Shown in pieces: positions 10,026 through 18,873 of a stretch of 64,000 nt of DNA; within the stretch, counting starts at the first letter, position 1; every line of letters starts with the position of its first letter. A program made the position numbers and the translations under genes. The notes under the pieces are model-generated. The model was given only the letters and a program-made list of their open reading frames with translations, was not told the DNA's origin and ran no database searches. The stretch spans positions 1 to 64,000 of the forward strand of contig NZ_RCWC01000012.1 in assembly GCF_018448935.1 (NCBI RefSeq), written 5' to 3'. The DNA is from Photorhabdus noenieputensis (GTDB lineage: Bacteria; Pseudomonadota; Gammaproteobacteria; Enterobacterales; Enterobacteriaceae).

Positions 10026-10799
10026 ACACCCTCCAAAATAAAATAATATTATTTTATAAACAACACATTTAACCACTGTAAAAATTATTTCCAACAATTC
10101 ACTTCAATCATAGTCTAGCTTAGAAAAATAATAATGGAACATGCTTGCAACTTAAATTGATAACTATTTTTATAATTGATAGCAATAAAAAACAAAACTA
10201 CCTAAAACCAGACATATATTAAAACCATTTTAATCCATTTCACCTCGAAAGTATTTTTAATAACATTTACCTCCTCAGAATAAAAACAATAATTACCTAC
10301 ATAATAAACTCATATTATACTCTTAGGTAATTCTCTTCACGGCAGAATAGACAAAACGAACATACAACAAAAATATTTTAACCAAGAAGTTAATATAATT
10401 GAACGTAATCTTTAATTGTAATTATTCGTTTTCTTACATTCACATAATAAGTGCAAATAATTTTACCTATACTATAAAATAACCTTCTTTATTTAAAGAT
10501 AACTCATTAGGTGTTGTGTCCCTTAATGTCTTACGTTGGCAATTATTCAGTTTATTCATACAAATCTTATTTCCTGTTCTATCACCGATGAAAAATCTGT
10601 GCTCTTTGGAAGATACTGACAAATCAATCCATTTGTGTTTTTATTCACACTGCGTTCCCAAGAAGCATAAGGATGTGCAAAATAAGCTTGCGTTCCTATC
10701 GTATGATTTTCACCAGTTCATACCGTTGCTTAGCTTCTAATTCATACCATCATTGAGTATATTAAAGGATTATGAAACATTTCTTATGGACGATATGAC
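10026..10799. other. AT-rich accessory intergenic region
   Basis: About 770 bp upstream of the helicase-nuclease gene. It contains the left copy of a diverged direct repeat (listed separately). An open frame at 10516-10740 (74 residues, GTG start) has no ribosome site or recognisable motif and is not called. Strong AT bias suggests acquired DNA. Confidence 0.45.
10275..10432 (+). repeat. Left copy of a diverged direct repeat flanking the helicase gene
   Basis: This ~155-bp stretch aligns with 13753-13925 in the same orientation. Shared blocks include AATTACC, AATAAACxCA, TTAGGTAAT (10323 and 13804), AACCAA and TGTAATTATT. By eye roughly three quarters of positions match. Offset is about 3.48 kb, enclosing the helicase gene. 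Confidence 0.65.
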
Positions 10800-13478
10800 A
10801 TGGTTTCCGTTTATATGGATAAACAAGACAAAACCAAGCAGATAGCTGACTGGAAAATTTGGTATAACGACAAGAACAATGAACTGATGCTTACCAGCTA
10901 CTTTGCTTCCGGAAAACAATATACTCTGCCAATGACAAGATGTGCGGTCATCCCCACAAAAGCCACGAAAGGAAATCTTCTAATAATAAATGGTCAGTCC
11001 ATTATCACGGCTATTGAAAGTGCAGAAACCTACGGCAATAGGTTTACCGTCATCTATTATCCCGGAAGTCACAAACCTTATGTCATGAAAACGGATAAGA
11101 TTGAGATCATTTCCGCAACGAACATCATGAATGAAGCGGTTTTTGACTATTTTATCACTGTGGCAAAAGCACGTATCAACCATACCAAAGGAAATGACAA
11201 GCTCATTGCTGAGAACGTGCTACGCCAAATGGAAAAAATTACTCCCCATCCTGATACGGCGCTACATGCTTATTGTTTTGGTAAAAATCAAACTCGGAAG
11301 CCGACTCAACATTTTATTTATCCCTTTGGCGTAAATGAAAGCCAGTTAAAAGCTGTTGAACACGCATTCTCCTCCCAGATCAGCATTATTGAGGGTCCAC
11401 CGGGAACAGGGAAAACGCAAACCATATTAAACATTATTGCCAACATTTTGTTAAATCAAAAGACAGTGGCTATATTGTCCAATAACAACTCTGCGGTAGA
11501 GAATGTATATGAAAAATTATCCAAAGTGGGACTAGGTTATCTGGTTGCCAAATTAGGGAGTTCCGATAATAGAAATCTGTTCTTTGAAACCGGACAATCC
11601 TCCCTTACAGAACAAACTGAGCATACCACTGATATTCAGGCTATTAATGCAACACTAAATAAATTAAAATTGCTTCTCAAAGCTCAAAATCAGGTAGCAC
11701 TTCTACAGGCACAGATCGATGAATTATCCATCGAAAAACAATATCTAAAGCAGTGGCAAAATGAAAATTTAACAACAAAGCCAAAAATATTAGAGAAATA
11801 TAAGTTACCACCACGAAAAACAACCGACCTACTTGCTTATTTAAACTATCTTGCAATGCGGCGTATTTCTTTTGCAGACAGAATTCAGCTCTTACTTAAC
11901 TTCAGAATAGTACGTACCAAATTTCTGAATGATTGGGAGAAACGTAAGGAGTTTATTTACTCTCTACAATTTTCCTATTATAAAAATATGTTACATCAAA
12001 AAACAAAGCTACTAGATAAGTATAAGCAAGAGCTACGAAACCACAATTTTAAACAATTGTTGAGCAATTTAACAGATAGTTCGATGAAGTATCTTAAGAA
12101 TCATCTACGTCAGCACATTCACCACCAGTCTACTTTCAGCGCACAAGATTATCGTAAAAGATTTAGTGAATTTACACGACGCTTTCCTATTATTAGCAGC
12201 AGTACGCACTCTATCATTAATTCTATCGCCAGAGGTGCTTTACTCGACTATGTCATTATGGATGAAGCTTCACAACAGGACATTATTCCAGGTATTCTAG
12301 GTCTCGGCTGTGCTAGAAATATCATTATTGTCGGGGATAGAAAACAATTACCACATGTCCCAATGAAACTCCAAATTACGCCCCCAGATGAATTTTACGA
12401 CTGCGTAAAATATAGCCTCCTGGACTCTTTTATCGGGCTTTTTCAGAATAATATCCCCATCAATTTACTCAAAGAGCACTACCGATGCCATCCCAAAATC
12501 ATTCAATTCTGCAACAAACAGTTTTATGATAATCAACTCATCCCGATGACACATGACAACGGTGAAAAGGCATTATCACTAATTACCACCGCCAAGGGAA
12601 ATCACACCAGAAACTTATCTAACCTGCGAGAGTTGGAGTCCCTAAATAAAATCGGATGGGAAGCAAACCATGATATCGGCTATATTGCTCCTTATAATAA
12701 TCAGATCAACCTTTCTCAGGAGCACCTGCCGGAAGATATGATTAAGGCCACAACACATAAATTCCAAGGGCGAGAGTGTAATGAGATTATTTTCTCCACT
12801 GTTTTAGACAAGAAGTGGGATAGCCAAAAGAAAATTTCTTTCGTTGATGATCCGCATCTAATCAATGTGGCTGTATCCCGTGCCAAAAACAAATTTACTC
12901 TGGTGACCGGGGATAATGTATTTACCAAGAATAACCAAAGTATTGCTGCTTTGATTCGCTATATCAGATATTATGCAGATACCAAACAACTTCATGATAG
13001 CCCTGTCATTTCTGCCTTTGATCTGCTTTATGACGAATATGACCAATCATTAGAAAAACTAAATGCCAAGTTGCGTACAAGTGATTCCAGATTCAAATCG
13101 GAACAAATTGTTGCCCAACTGCTACGCGAGACCCTGGCTCAGGAAAGGTTCAATTCAATTAAATATCATCAGCAGATTGACTTGATTCAACTGGTTTCAC
13201 TGAAAAACAACACATTTATTCCGCATGAATTGGAATTTATGAGAAATAGAGCTAGCTGTGATTTTGTTCTCTACTTCAAAATGGGGAAACTCCCTTTAGG
13301 AGTCATTGAGGTGGATGGTTATTATCATGATACTGCTCAACAGTCTGAACGTGACAATGTAAAAAATGCCATTCTGATAAAAGCAGGCATTCCTTTATTA
13401 AGATTAAAAACCATCGATAGCGATATTCAATGTAAAATAGCTGATTTTATCACTGGAATACTCGAAACTCCTTCATAA
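10800..13478 (+). CDS. SF1 helicase fused to a C-terminal nuclease-like domain
   Basis: 892 residues. An N-terminal domain of about 175 residues of unknown role precedes an SF1 (Upf1/DNA2-like) helicase. Motifs are Walker A EGPPGTGKT (about 198-206), Walker B VIMDEAS (about 485-491), motif III IIIVGDRKQLPHVP, motif IV LLKEHYRCHP, IGYIAPYNNQ, motif V THKFQGRECNEIIFS and motif VI NVAVSRAKNKFTLV. A long helical insertion, probably coiled coil, lies between motifs I and II (about 285-450). The last 100 residues hold CDFVLYF and VIEVDGYYHD, a D...ExD pattern like DUF2726-type PD-(D/E)xK nucleases. Helicase-nuclease fusions of this kind often occur in anti-phage defence; that role is inference. The start at 10800 has a weak ribosome site; ATG at 10815 is an alternative. 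Confidence 0.85.
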   Translation: MVSVYMDKQDKTKQIADWKIWYNDKNNELMLTSYFASGKQYTLPMTRCAVIPTKATKGNLLIINGQSIITAIESAETYGNRFTVIYYPGSHKPYVMKTDKIEIISATNIMNEAVFDYFITVAKARINHTKGNDKLIAENVLRQMEKITPHPDTALHAYCFGKNQTRKPTQHFIYPFGVNESQLKAVEHAFSSQISIIEGPPGTGKTQTILNIIANILLNQKTVAILSNNNSAVENVYEKLSKVGLGYLVAKLGSSDNRNLFFETGQSSLTEQTEHTTDIQAINATLNKLKLLLKAQNQVALLQAQIDELSIEKQYLKQWQNENLTTKPKILEKYKLPPRKTTDLLAYLNYLAMRRISFADRIQLLLNFRIVRTKFLNDWEKRKEFIYSLQFSYYKNMLHQKTKLLDKYKQELRNHNFKQLLSNLTDSSMKYLKNHLRQHIHHQSTFSAQDYRKRFSEFTRRFPIISSSTHSIINSIARGALLDYVIMDEASQQDIIPGILGLGCARNIIIVGDRKQLPHVPMKLQITPPDEFYDCVKYSLLDSFIGLFQNNIPINLLKEHYRCHPKIIQFCNKQFYDNQLIPMTHDNGEKALSLITTAKGNHTRNLSNLRELESLNKIGWEANHDIGYIAPYNNQINLSQEHLPEDMIKATTHKFQGRECNEIIFSTVLDKKWDSQKKISFVDDPHLINVAVSRAKNKFTLVTGDNVFTKNNQSIAALIRYIRYYADTKQLHDSPVISAFDLLYDEYDQSLEKLNAKLRTSDSRFKSEQIVAQLLRETLAQERFNSIKYHQQIDLIQLVSLKNNTFIPHELEFMRNRASCDFVLYFKMGKLPLGVIEVDGYYHDTAQQSERDNVKNAILIKAGIPLLRLKTIDSDIQCKIADFITGILETPS

Positions 13479-13570
13479 CAACCGCTTGAATACAAATATT
13501 GCTTACTAAGTGGAGAAAATATCCGCGGTATTCAGATACATTTTTTAACTCATCCAAATTTAATTTAAAG

Positions 13571-13595
13571 CCTTCTGTTGATTCAGAAGGTTATT
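13571..13595 (+). terminator. Terminator after the helicase-nuclease gene
   Basis: CCTTCTG and CAGAAGG form a 7-bp stem around TTGATT, followed by TTATT, about 90 bp after the stop codon. Confidence 0.5.
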
Positions 13596-14267
13596 AAAAT
13601 TATCGATAAAGTTGGAATTTTTTTATTTATCACCGACTCACATTAATTAATATAATATCTTAATGTTTTATCATTACCATATATTTCACCAAGATATACT
13701 GACATTAAATATAAGTTCAACAGTGACAACTCGTATAAATAATAAAACCATTCCCAAAAACAGAACCGACAATTACCCACACAATAAACCCACATTATAT
13801 TATTTAGGTAATACCATTCACCGATAAATAGCAAAAATAATATACATCATACGACAAAAAAAATTTCAACCAAGGCGTTGGTATAATTAATCTTAATTTT
13901 TGCTTGTAATTATTTATTTTCAATAAATATGTATCAAAACAAATCAACAAATAATTAATAATAAAATGCATTATTAGAAAATAAAAAAATAAATAGCAAA
14001 ATAATATAATGTGATATTATTCAATAAAAAACCGCACAAATTTTGCTGAAATGGACTTTACATATTACATATTTACACTATTATTAAAAGATTAGATATA
14101 TATTTTTACCTATTGATTAAGACATTCTCGACTTTCAGGAACATATGCTTATCACATAAACAAAACCATATGTTATTGATATAAAATAAATTATACTTTC
14201 TGAATCCGGAACCCAGGTTGAATAAAAATCAATTGCTTATCTAATAAATCCATAAAGGAAAGCAACC
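13596..14267. other. Very AT-rich intergenic region
   Basis: About 670 bp without a supported gene. It holds the right copy of the direct repeat (13753-13925) and the upstream region of the first paralogue at 14268. Base composition is markedly more AT-rich than the core genes. Confidence 0.5.
13753..13925 (+). repeat. Right copy of the diverged direct repeat
   Basis: Counterpart of 10275-10432, same orientation, with TTAGGTAAT at 13804-13812, CAACCAAGG and TTGTAATTATT. Small insertions make it slightly longer. It lies between the helicase-nuclease gene and the 14268 gene. Confidence 0.65.
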
Positions 14268-15074
14268 ATGAAAGATATATTAAAAAATTCCGATCATAAA
14301 ATTAAAGATATTCAAGCGTGGATAGAATACATTCAGCACAGAGGAGAAAAATATTCTAAAACGCAGCAACATTCAGATAACATTTTTACTCGTTTCCTAG
14401 AAATTGAGAATCTTTCTGATATACAAAGTACAGCCAGTGTAGCAGCGACAAATAAATACGCACTATTCGCAAAAAAATCGGCCACATCAAATAAATACCC
14501 AGTCAGTGTCACGGAGGGGCTGCAAACTATCATTAACTTATGTCGGGAGACCTCAGGTTATGACCCGCTGGAACCAGAGGGTAATGGCAATGCGCAGAAA
14601 TTTATAGCATTTACAGAAGAAATAGAAAAGGTTCCCTTTCTCTCTTTACTATGGGCAGACACAAATACGATTACTCAACAAAGTCATGACACAGATATCT
14701 TGATCGATTCTTTTGTTGAAGCCTTTCAAGGGTTATCTCCTGAGGATAAAATTACCATTAAGGTTTATTTGAAAAAGTTGATTCATACCACTTTATCATA
14801 TGCCGATCAAAAGGAAAAAAAATCCAACCTGGTACAATATGCTCTGGCTAAAACCCCAAATGGGGTGTCACTTTTACTCTATTCTTCTGTATTGATAATA
14901 AAGAAAGTAGATAACAAGGGTACTATTAAATTCACCTCTCATTATAATCTTTGCCAGGCAGAATATAATCTCAGCCAGAAAACGTGGGAAATAGTAAAAT
15001 CTGTATTCGAGAAACAGGATAAGATAACCATAGAATATTTAATTGATTGTATGACAACCAAAGTGAAAACATAA
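14268..15074 (+). CDS. Protein of unknown function, paralogue 1
   Basis: 268 residues, start supported by AAAGGAAAG upstream. I do not recognise the family. It has no signal peptide and no membrane segment. It aligns along its whole length with the neighbour at 15590-16432, about 45% identical by eye. Shared blocks include AWIE/EWIE, SDIQS, VTEGLQTIIN (about 83-92), SGYDPLEP, FTEE...VPFLSLL, QSHDTDILIDSF, SNLVQYALA and a QAEYNL motif followed by VFEK and a D-MTT terminus. The N-terminal two thirds look helical; the segment from VSLLLYSSVLI to HYNL looks strand-rich. Flanked by long AT-rich spacers and downstream of the helicase-nuclease gene; no functional link is shown by the sequence. Confidence 0.75.
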   Translation: MKDILKNSDHKIKDIQAWIEYIQHRGEKYSKTQQHSDNIFTRFLEIENLSDIQSTASVAATNKYALFAKKSATSNKYPVSVTEGLQTIINLCRETSGYDPLEPEGNGNAQKFIAFTEEIEKVPFLSLLWADTNTITQQSHDTDILIDSFVEAFQGLSPEDKITIKVYLKKLIHTTLSYADQKEKKSNLVQYALAKTPNGVSLLLYSSVLIIKKVDNKGTIKFTSHYNLCQAEYNLSQKTWEIVKSVFEKQDKITIEYLIDCMTTKVKT

Positions 15075-15589
15075 GCTGACAACTTGCTATCAGCAGATTA
15101 ATTGATTTATATCAATAATATTATTACCAATATGTGCTGAGATTATTTTAATCATAGTTATTCAATAAAATTATTAAACTCAAGAAAATAGAATATAAAA
15201 AATATAACACACGATCAGCATATATAAAAATGAATCATCTTAATCTATGAATTTCAAATAGATAAATTTCACAAACAGTATTTTAATACTAATATGAAAA
15301 TATCACATAAAGAACCATTTATCCGTGAGGAATAAGTTAAGTTACATACCCTTAATATTTGATAGTGAAAAACATCCATTTACGGATATACTTAATTCGC
15401 ACAAAAATATATTTAACAATTGTTAACAAAAATTTAAAATAAAATCGCCAAGCTAAAAAAGCAGTAATATTAAGTACATGATTATCGATTTATCTCACTG
15501 TTAAAAATAAGGTTCAACATTGTTCCCTATTTTCAACAGTACCCTAACATTCAATACCTAACTTAATAAATCTATTAAGGATAAAAATC
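15075..15589. other. AT-rich spacer between the two paralogues
   Basis: About 515 bp, extremely AT-rich, without coding remnant or recognised RNA. Because of this spacer each paralogue probably has its own promoter. Confidence 0.5.
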
Positions 15590-16432
15590 ATGGAAAATAT
15601 CTTAAATAATCCTGATTATGCAGTTAAAAAAGCCCAAGAATGGATAGAACATATTGAAAAAGGAGGAACAAGGCTCCTTAACGATTGGGAACGCTCAGGT
15701 AATATTATTATGGATTATCATGATGCTGGAGATTATTCTGATGTACAGAGCCCGGCTAATGGCGCAGCTACAGGAGATTATACACAGCTTGCAAGAGATT
15801 CTTCCACATCATCTAAAAATCCACTGAGCATTACCGAAGGCTTGCAAACTGTTATTAATATGTGCCGTGCGGTCTCAGGCTATAATCCTTTAGATCCTCA
15901 AGGCCAAGGTAATAAAAGGAATTTCTTCTCATTTACAGAAGAATTATCTGGCGTTCCATTCCTTTCTTTACTGTCAACAAGCGTACAAAATGTTATTCAA
16001 AAAAGCCATGATGCAGATGTTTTGATCAACTCTTTCCTGGAAAACTTCTTAGGATTATCTAGTCAGGAGAGAGAGCAGATGAAAACCCCACTGCGCCAAC
16101 TGGCTATCGCAGCATTATCCTATGCAGGTAGGAGACAAACTCAATCCAATTTCGTTCAAAGTGTTCTTGCTACTTCACCAAGAGGTGGCGTGTCATTCTT
16201 CTTATATTGGTCTGAGTTTTCAATCGTCGCTTACGAAGATGATAAAGGACTTATCGAATTCAAATCTCATTACTTCCTGCCACAAGCAGAATATAACCTA
16301 AGATACGAATCATGGGTAAATGTAAGACCTGCATTCGAGAAAGCACAGAAGGTATCATTAGAAGATTGGATTGACAGTATGACCACTCGGAGAAAGCAAG
16401 GAAGTCATGTAAGAGCGCTTTGTATAGAATAA
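15590..16432 (+). CDS. Protein of unknown function, paralogue 2
   Basis: 280 residues, start preceded by TTAAGGATAAAAATC. Full-length homologue of the 14268-15074 product and equally unrecognised; cytoplasmic by sequence (no signal peptide or membrane helix). Conserved positions include ITEGLQTVIN, SGYNPLDPQG, FTEEL-GVPFLSLL, KSHDADVLINSF, QSNFVQSVLA, a strand-rich VSFFLYWSEFSIVA, FKSHYFLPQAEYNL and W-DSMTT. It carries about ten extra C-terminal residues compared with its partner. Divergence between the copies with all core motifs kept implies both are under selection rather than one being a recent inactive duplicate. Confidence 0.77.
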   Translation: MENILNNPDYAVKKAQEWIEHIEKGGTRLLNDWERSGNIIMDYHDAGDYSDVQSPANGAATGDYTQLARDSSTSSKNPLSITEGLQTVINMCRAVSGYNPLDPQGQGNKRNFFSFTEELSGVPFLSLLSTSVQNVIQKSHDADVLINSFLENFLGLSSQEREQMKTPLRQLAIAALSYAGRRQTQSNFVQSVLATSPRGGVSFFLYWSEFSIVAYEDDKGLIEFKSHYFLPQAEYNLRYESWVNVRPAFEKAQKVSLEDWIDSMTTRRKQGSHVRALCIE

Positions 16433-16514
16433 TGTGGTGAAGTAACCCCAAAATGGTGTCTGCAAAAACGTCGTGGACACCATAAGTTTCATTGAACCAT
16501 CGATAATACAGTAA

Positions 16515-16922
16515 TTATTTTTCGTTGACCCAGTTCTCAACACGAAGGCCAGGAACCCGCTCAAATTCGCGCACATTATTAGTCACGATAATCAACCCTT
16601 GGCTTCTGGCATGCCCCGCTATTTGATTGTCATAAGACCCTATGCGTAAACCGCCCCGTTCAAGCTCTGCGATAATCTGACCGGCATGCACAGCAGCCTT
16701 ACTATCGAAATCCAATACCTTCAACCTAGTAACGAATCCCTCAATAATCTTCATATTACTTTCTGGATTTCCCGATTTCTCCGCGCCTTTAGTCAGCTCC
16801 ATCAATGTCACCGTGCTGATACACAACTGATCGTGATGGAGCAGAAAAGCTTCGCGCACTCTCTGGGGCTGGTTCTTGAGAGTGTAGATGCAAATACAGG
16901 TATCAAGCATGTATTTCAGCAT
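16515..16922 (-). CDS. vapC: VapC-family PIN-domain toxin ribonuclease
   Basis: 135 residues, complete PIN domain. Acidic residues expected to bind the metal are visible: Asp7 (YMLDTCICIY), Glu42 (TLMELTKG), Asp98 (GSYDNQIAGHA) and the C-terminal VTNNVREFERVPGLRVENW. VapC toxins cleave tRNA (initiator tRNA in several enterobacterial cases) when freed from their antitoxin. The start overlaps the antitoxin stop as TGATG, typical of translational coupling. Confidence 0.92.
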   Translation of the reverse strand: MLKYMLDTCICIYTLKNQPQRVREAFLLHHDQLCISTVTLMELTKGAEKSGNPESNMKIIEGFVTRLKVLDFDSKAAVHAGQIIAELERGGLRIGSYDNQIAGHARSQGLIIVTNNVREFERVPGLRVENWVNEK

Positions 16923-17152
16923 CAGAATCCCTCTCGCTCTTGTACTGGCGGCTGCTCGCGTTCTGCCATAAAATCGGCCGTAACACTAGGGCCATCAAAC
17001 CAACTGTCCCAAGATTCACCAGCCGGAGTGATTATGCGAGTATGGCCTACAGCGACAACATCAACCCACTTCACATCTTCCGGAAAAGCGACAGCTTTAG
17101 GAAGCCGGACTGCCTGAGAACGATTGCTTTTAAATACCGTTGTTTGAACCAT
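16922..17152 (-). CDS. vapB: VapB-family antitoxin
   Basis: 76 residues. The N-terminus (TTVFKSNRSQAVRLPKAVAFPEDV) is the AbrB/SpoVT-type swapped-hairpin DNA-binding fold of enterobacterial VapB. The C-terminal tail (WDSWFDGPSVTADFMAER) is the segment that binds VapC. It neutralises the toxin and represses the operon. First gene of the pair; a perfect palindrome lies just upstream. Confidence 0.92.
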   Translation of the reverse strand: MVQTTVFKSNRSQAVRLPKAVAFPEDVKWVDVVAVGHTRIITPAGESWDSWFDGPSVTADFMAEREQPPVQEREGF

Positions 17153-17170
17153 AAAATGTTCCTCATACAG

Positions 17171-17191
17171 GGATATACTTACTGTATATCC
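17171..17191 (-). promoter_or_regulatory. Candidate VapB(C) operator
   Basis: GGATATAC-TTACT-GTATATCC is a perfect 8-bp inverted repeat with a 5-bp centre, 19 bp upstream of the vapB start. Position and symmetry fit an autoregulatory operator. Confidence 0.6.
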
Positions 17192-17314
17192 ATGATAAGC
17201 ACTAAAAAGAACATGTCAACAAGATGTACCCAATTTTTCTTAATTAAACACTCTGAAGGTATTGGCTCTTATCTATATAAATCACTAAACAACTATAGCC
17301 AGAAACCCGCATCG

Positions 17315-18745
17315 TTATGCCTTTCCACATTCAGACAGTAAACTATGGCAAATATTGCCTAAAGTCTGCATAGCATGTTCCATTTCCTGGTTCCAATCAA
17401 AAGAAGCATTCAGACGAAAGGCATGGTTAAACTGTTCGCTGGTACAAAACATACTGCCCGGTGCAATGCTGATCCCTTCTGCCAACGCCAGTTGATAAAG
17501 CCGCTGCGCACTGAACAGAGGCTCAAATTCCAACCAGAGAAAATAGCCACCTTTAGGGCAATTCACTTTTACTGAATCGGGCATATAGTCACCAATCGCT
17601 CGTAACATCAGATGCTGACGTTGCTCCAATGTGCGACGAAGGCGACGTAAATGGTTGTCATATCCCCCTTCCGCAAGGTAATCAGCAATTGCTAATTGCG
17701 TCGGCATGCTGGCAGAAACGGTACTCATCATTTGTAGTTGTTGGATTTTCTTGGCATGTTTTCCTGCCGCAACCCAACCGACCCGAAATCCCGGTGCCAG
17801 ACATTTAGAAAACGAGGAGCAATGCATAAAGTTACTTTCGCTGTCTAACCCTTTCGCCGGTACAGGCCGTTGTTGATCGAAATAGAGTTCACCATAAACA
17901 TCATCTTCAATCAGCGCCACCTGATTACTGTTCAGGATATTCACCAGCCGTAATTTACTTTCAGCGGACATTGTTCCCCCTAGTGGGTTCTGAAAGTGAG
18001 TCATTAACCAACAAGCTTTTATCGGATATTTTTGAATCACCTCCTCCAGCGCATCCAAATCAATACCGTTTTGTGGATCTGTTTTGATGGCTACCGCTTT
18101 CAAGCGTAAACGTTCAATGGCCTGTAAAGCCCCGTAAAAAGCCGGTGATTCAATCACCACCCAATCACCCGGCTCCGTCACCGACTGTAAACTGAAACTC
18201 AATGATTCCATCGCACCAGCGGTAATGACAATTTCATCAGGAGAGACATGAATACCATGCATTGCATAGCGGCGCGATATGTTACGGCGTAACTTATCAT
18301 TACCCGGCGGTAAATTAGCTAAAGCGCTATGCGGCGCGATTCGCCTGGCAGCGGCCGCTAACGCTTTGGAAAGTTTAGGTTGAATTAATAAGGATGGGTC
18401 TGGAAATGCTGAACCAAAGGGAATAATCGCAGGATCTTTGCACGCCTGTAATACATCAAAAATAGAAGCGCTTATTTCCACGCTTTCACTTAAATGTAAT
18501 CGCTTTCCCCCTTTTGCCGCGGCAAAGGGTTGCAAACGTTTAGCGACGTAATAACCCGATTGAGGCCGGGAAATGATCCATCCCTGACTCTCTAGTAATT
18601 GATAAGATTGAACAACGGTCATCAAACTTAAACCTGATAACTTCACTGATTCTCTCAGTGAAGGTAATCTATCTCCCACCAGCCAGGTCCCATCTTCGAT
18701 ATGTTGAAGAATTTGCTTGGCAAATTGTTCATAACGCTTCATCAA
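17315..18745 (-). CDS. ydcR: MocR/PdxR-type regulator (GntR HTH plus aminotransferase domain), YdcR-like
   Basis: 476 residues. Residues 1-70 form a GntR winged helix (GDRLPSLRESVKLSGLSLMTVVQSYQLLESQGWI). The remainder is a fold-type I aminotransferase domain with FQNPLGGTM, IEDDVYGELYF and SSFSKCLAPGFRVGW, in which the Lys should hold PLP. Similar along its length to E. coli YdcR. MocR proteins sense small amines or PLP-related ligands and often regulate the adjacent divergent gene. Here that is the cytochrome bd operon, starting 128 bp away. Two direct repeats in the gap could be its operator. The native ligand is not evident. Confidence 0.88.
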   Translation of the reverse strand: MMKRYEQFAKQILQHIEDGTWLVGDRLPSLRESVKLSGLSLMTVVQSYQLLESQGWIISRPQSGYYVAKRLQPFAAAKGGKRLHLSESVEISASIFDVLQACKDPAIIPFGSAFPDPSLLIQPKLSKALAAAARRIAPHSALANLPPGNDKLRRNISRRYAMHGIHVSPDEIVITAGAMESLSFSLQSVTEPGDWVVIESPAFYGALQAIERLRLKAVAIKTDPQNGIDLDALEEVIQKYPIKACWLMTHFQNPLGGTMSAESKLRLVNILNSNQVALIEDDVYGELYFDQQRPVPAKGLDSESNFMHCSSFSKCLAPGFRVGWVAAGKHAKKIQQLQMMSTVSASMPTQLAIADYLAEGGYDNHLRRLRRTLEQRQHLMLRAIGDYMPDSVKVNCPKGGYFLWLEFEPLFSAQRLYQLALAEGISIAPGSMFCTSEQFNHAFRLNASFDWNQEMEHAMQTLGNICHSLLSECGKA

Positions 18746-18763
18746 TTCAGACCTCTCCGCAAA

Positions 18764-18805
18764 CTGTTATAGTTAATATACAGAAAATTGTCACTATTAT
18801 AGTTA
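18764..18805 (+). promoter_or_regulatory. Direct-repeat operator candidate for the MocR-type regulator
   Basis: CTGTTATAGTTA (18764-18775) and CTATTATAGTTA (18794-18805) differ at one of 12 positions and start 30 bp apart, about three helical turns. Direct repeats spaced like this are the usual MocR/PdxR binding arrangement. They lie in the divergent gap. Confidence 0.55.
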
Positions 18806-18873
18806 TTTTTTTCATGCTTTACTTACCCGTATACATTTTCTGCCTTTATTCAAACTAAAAATAAGAGGTCACT

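Noticed and set aside
10516-10740. 74-residue open frame with GTG start upstream of the helicase gene
   Set aside because: No ribosome site, no motif, odd composition; not distinguishable from chance.
16686-17341. Plus-strand open frames of 143 and 133 residues across vapBC
   Set aside because: Antisense of the well-supported VapB and VapC genes.
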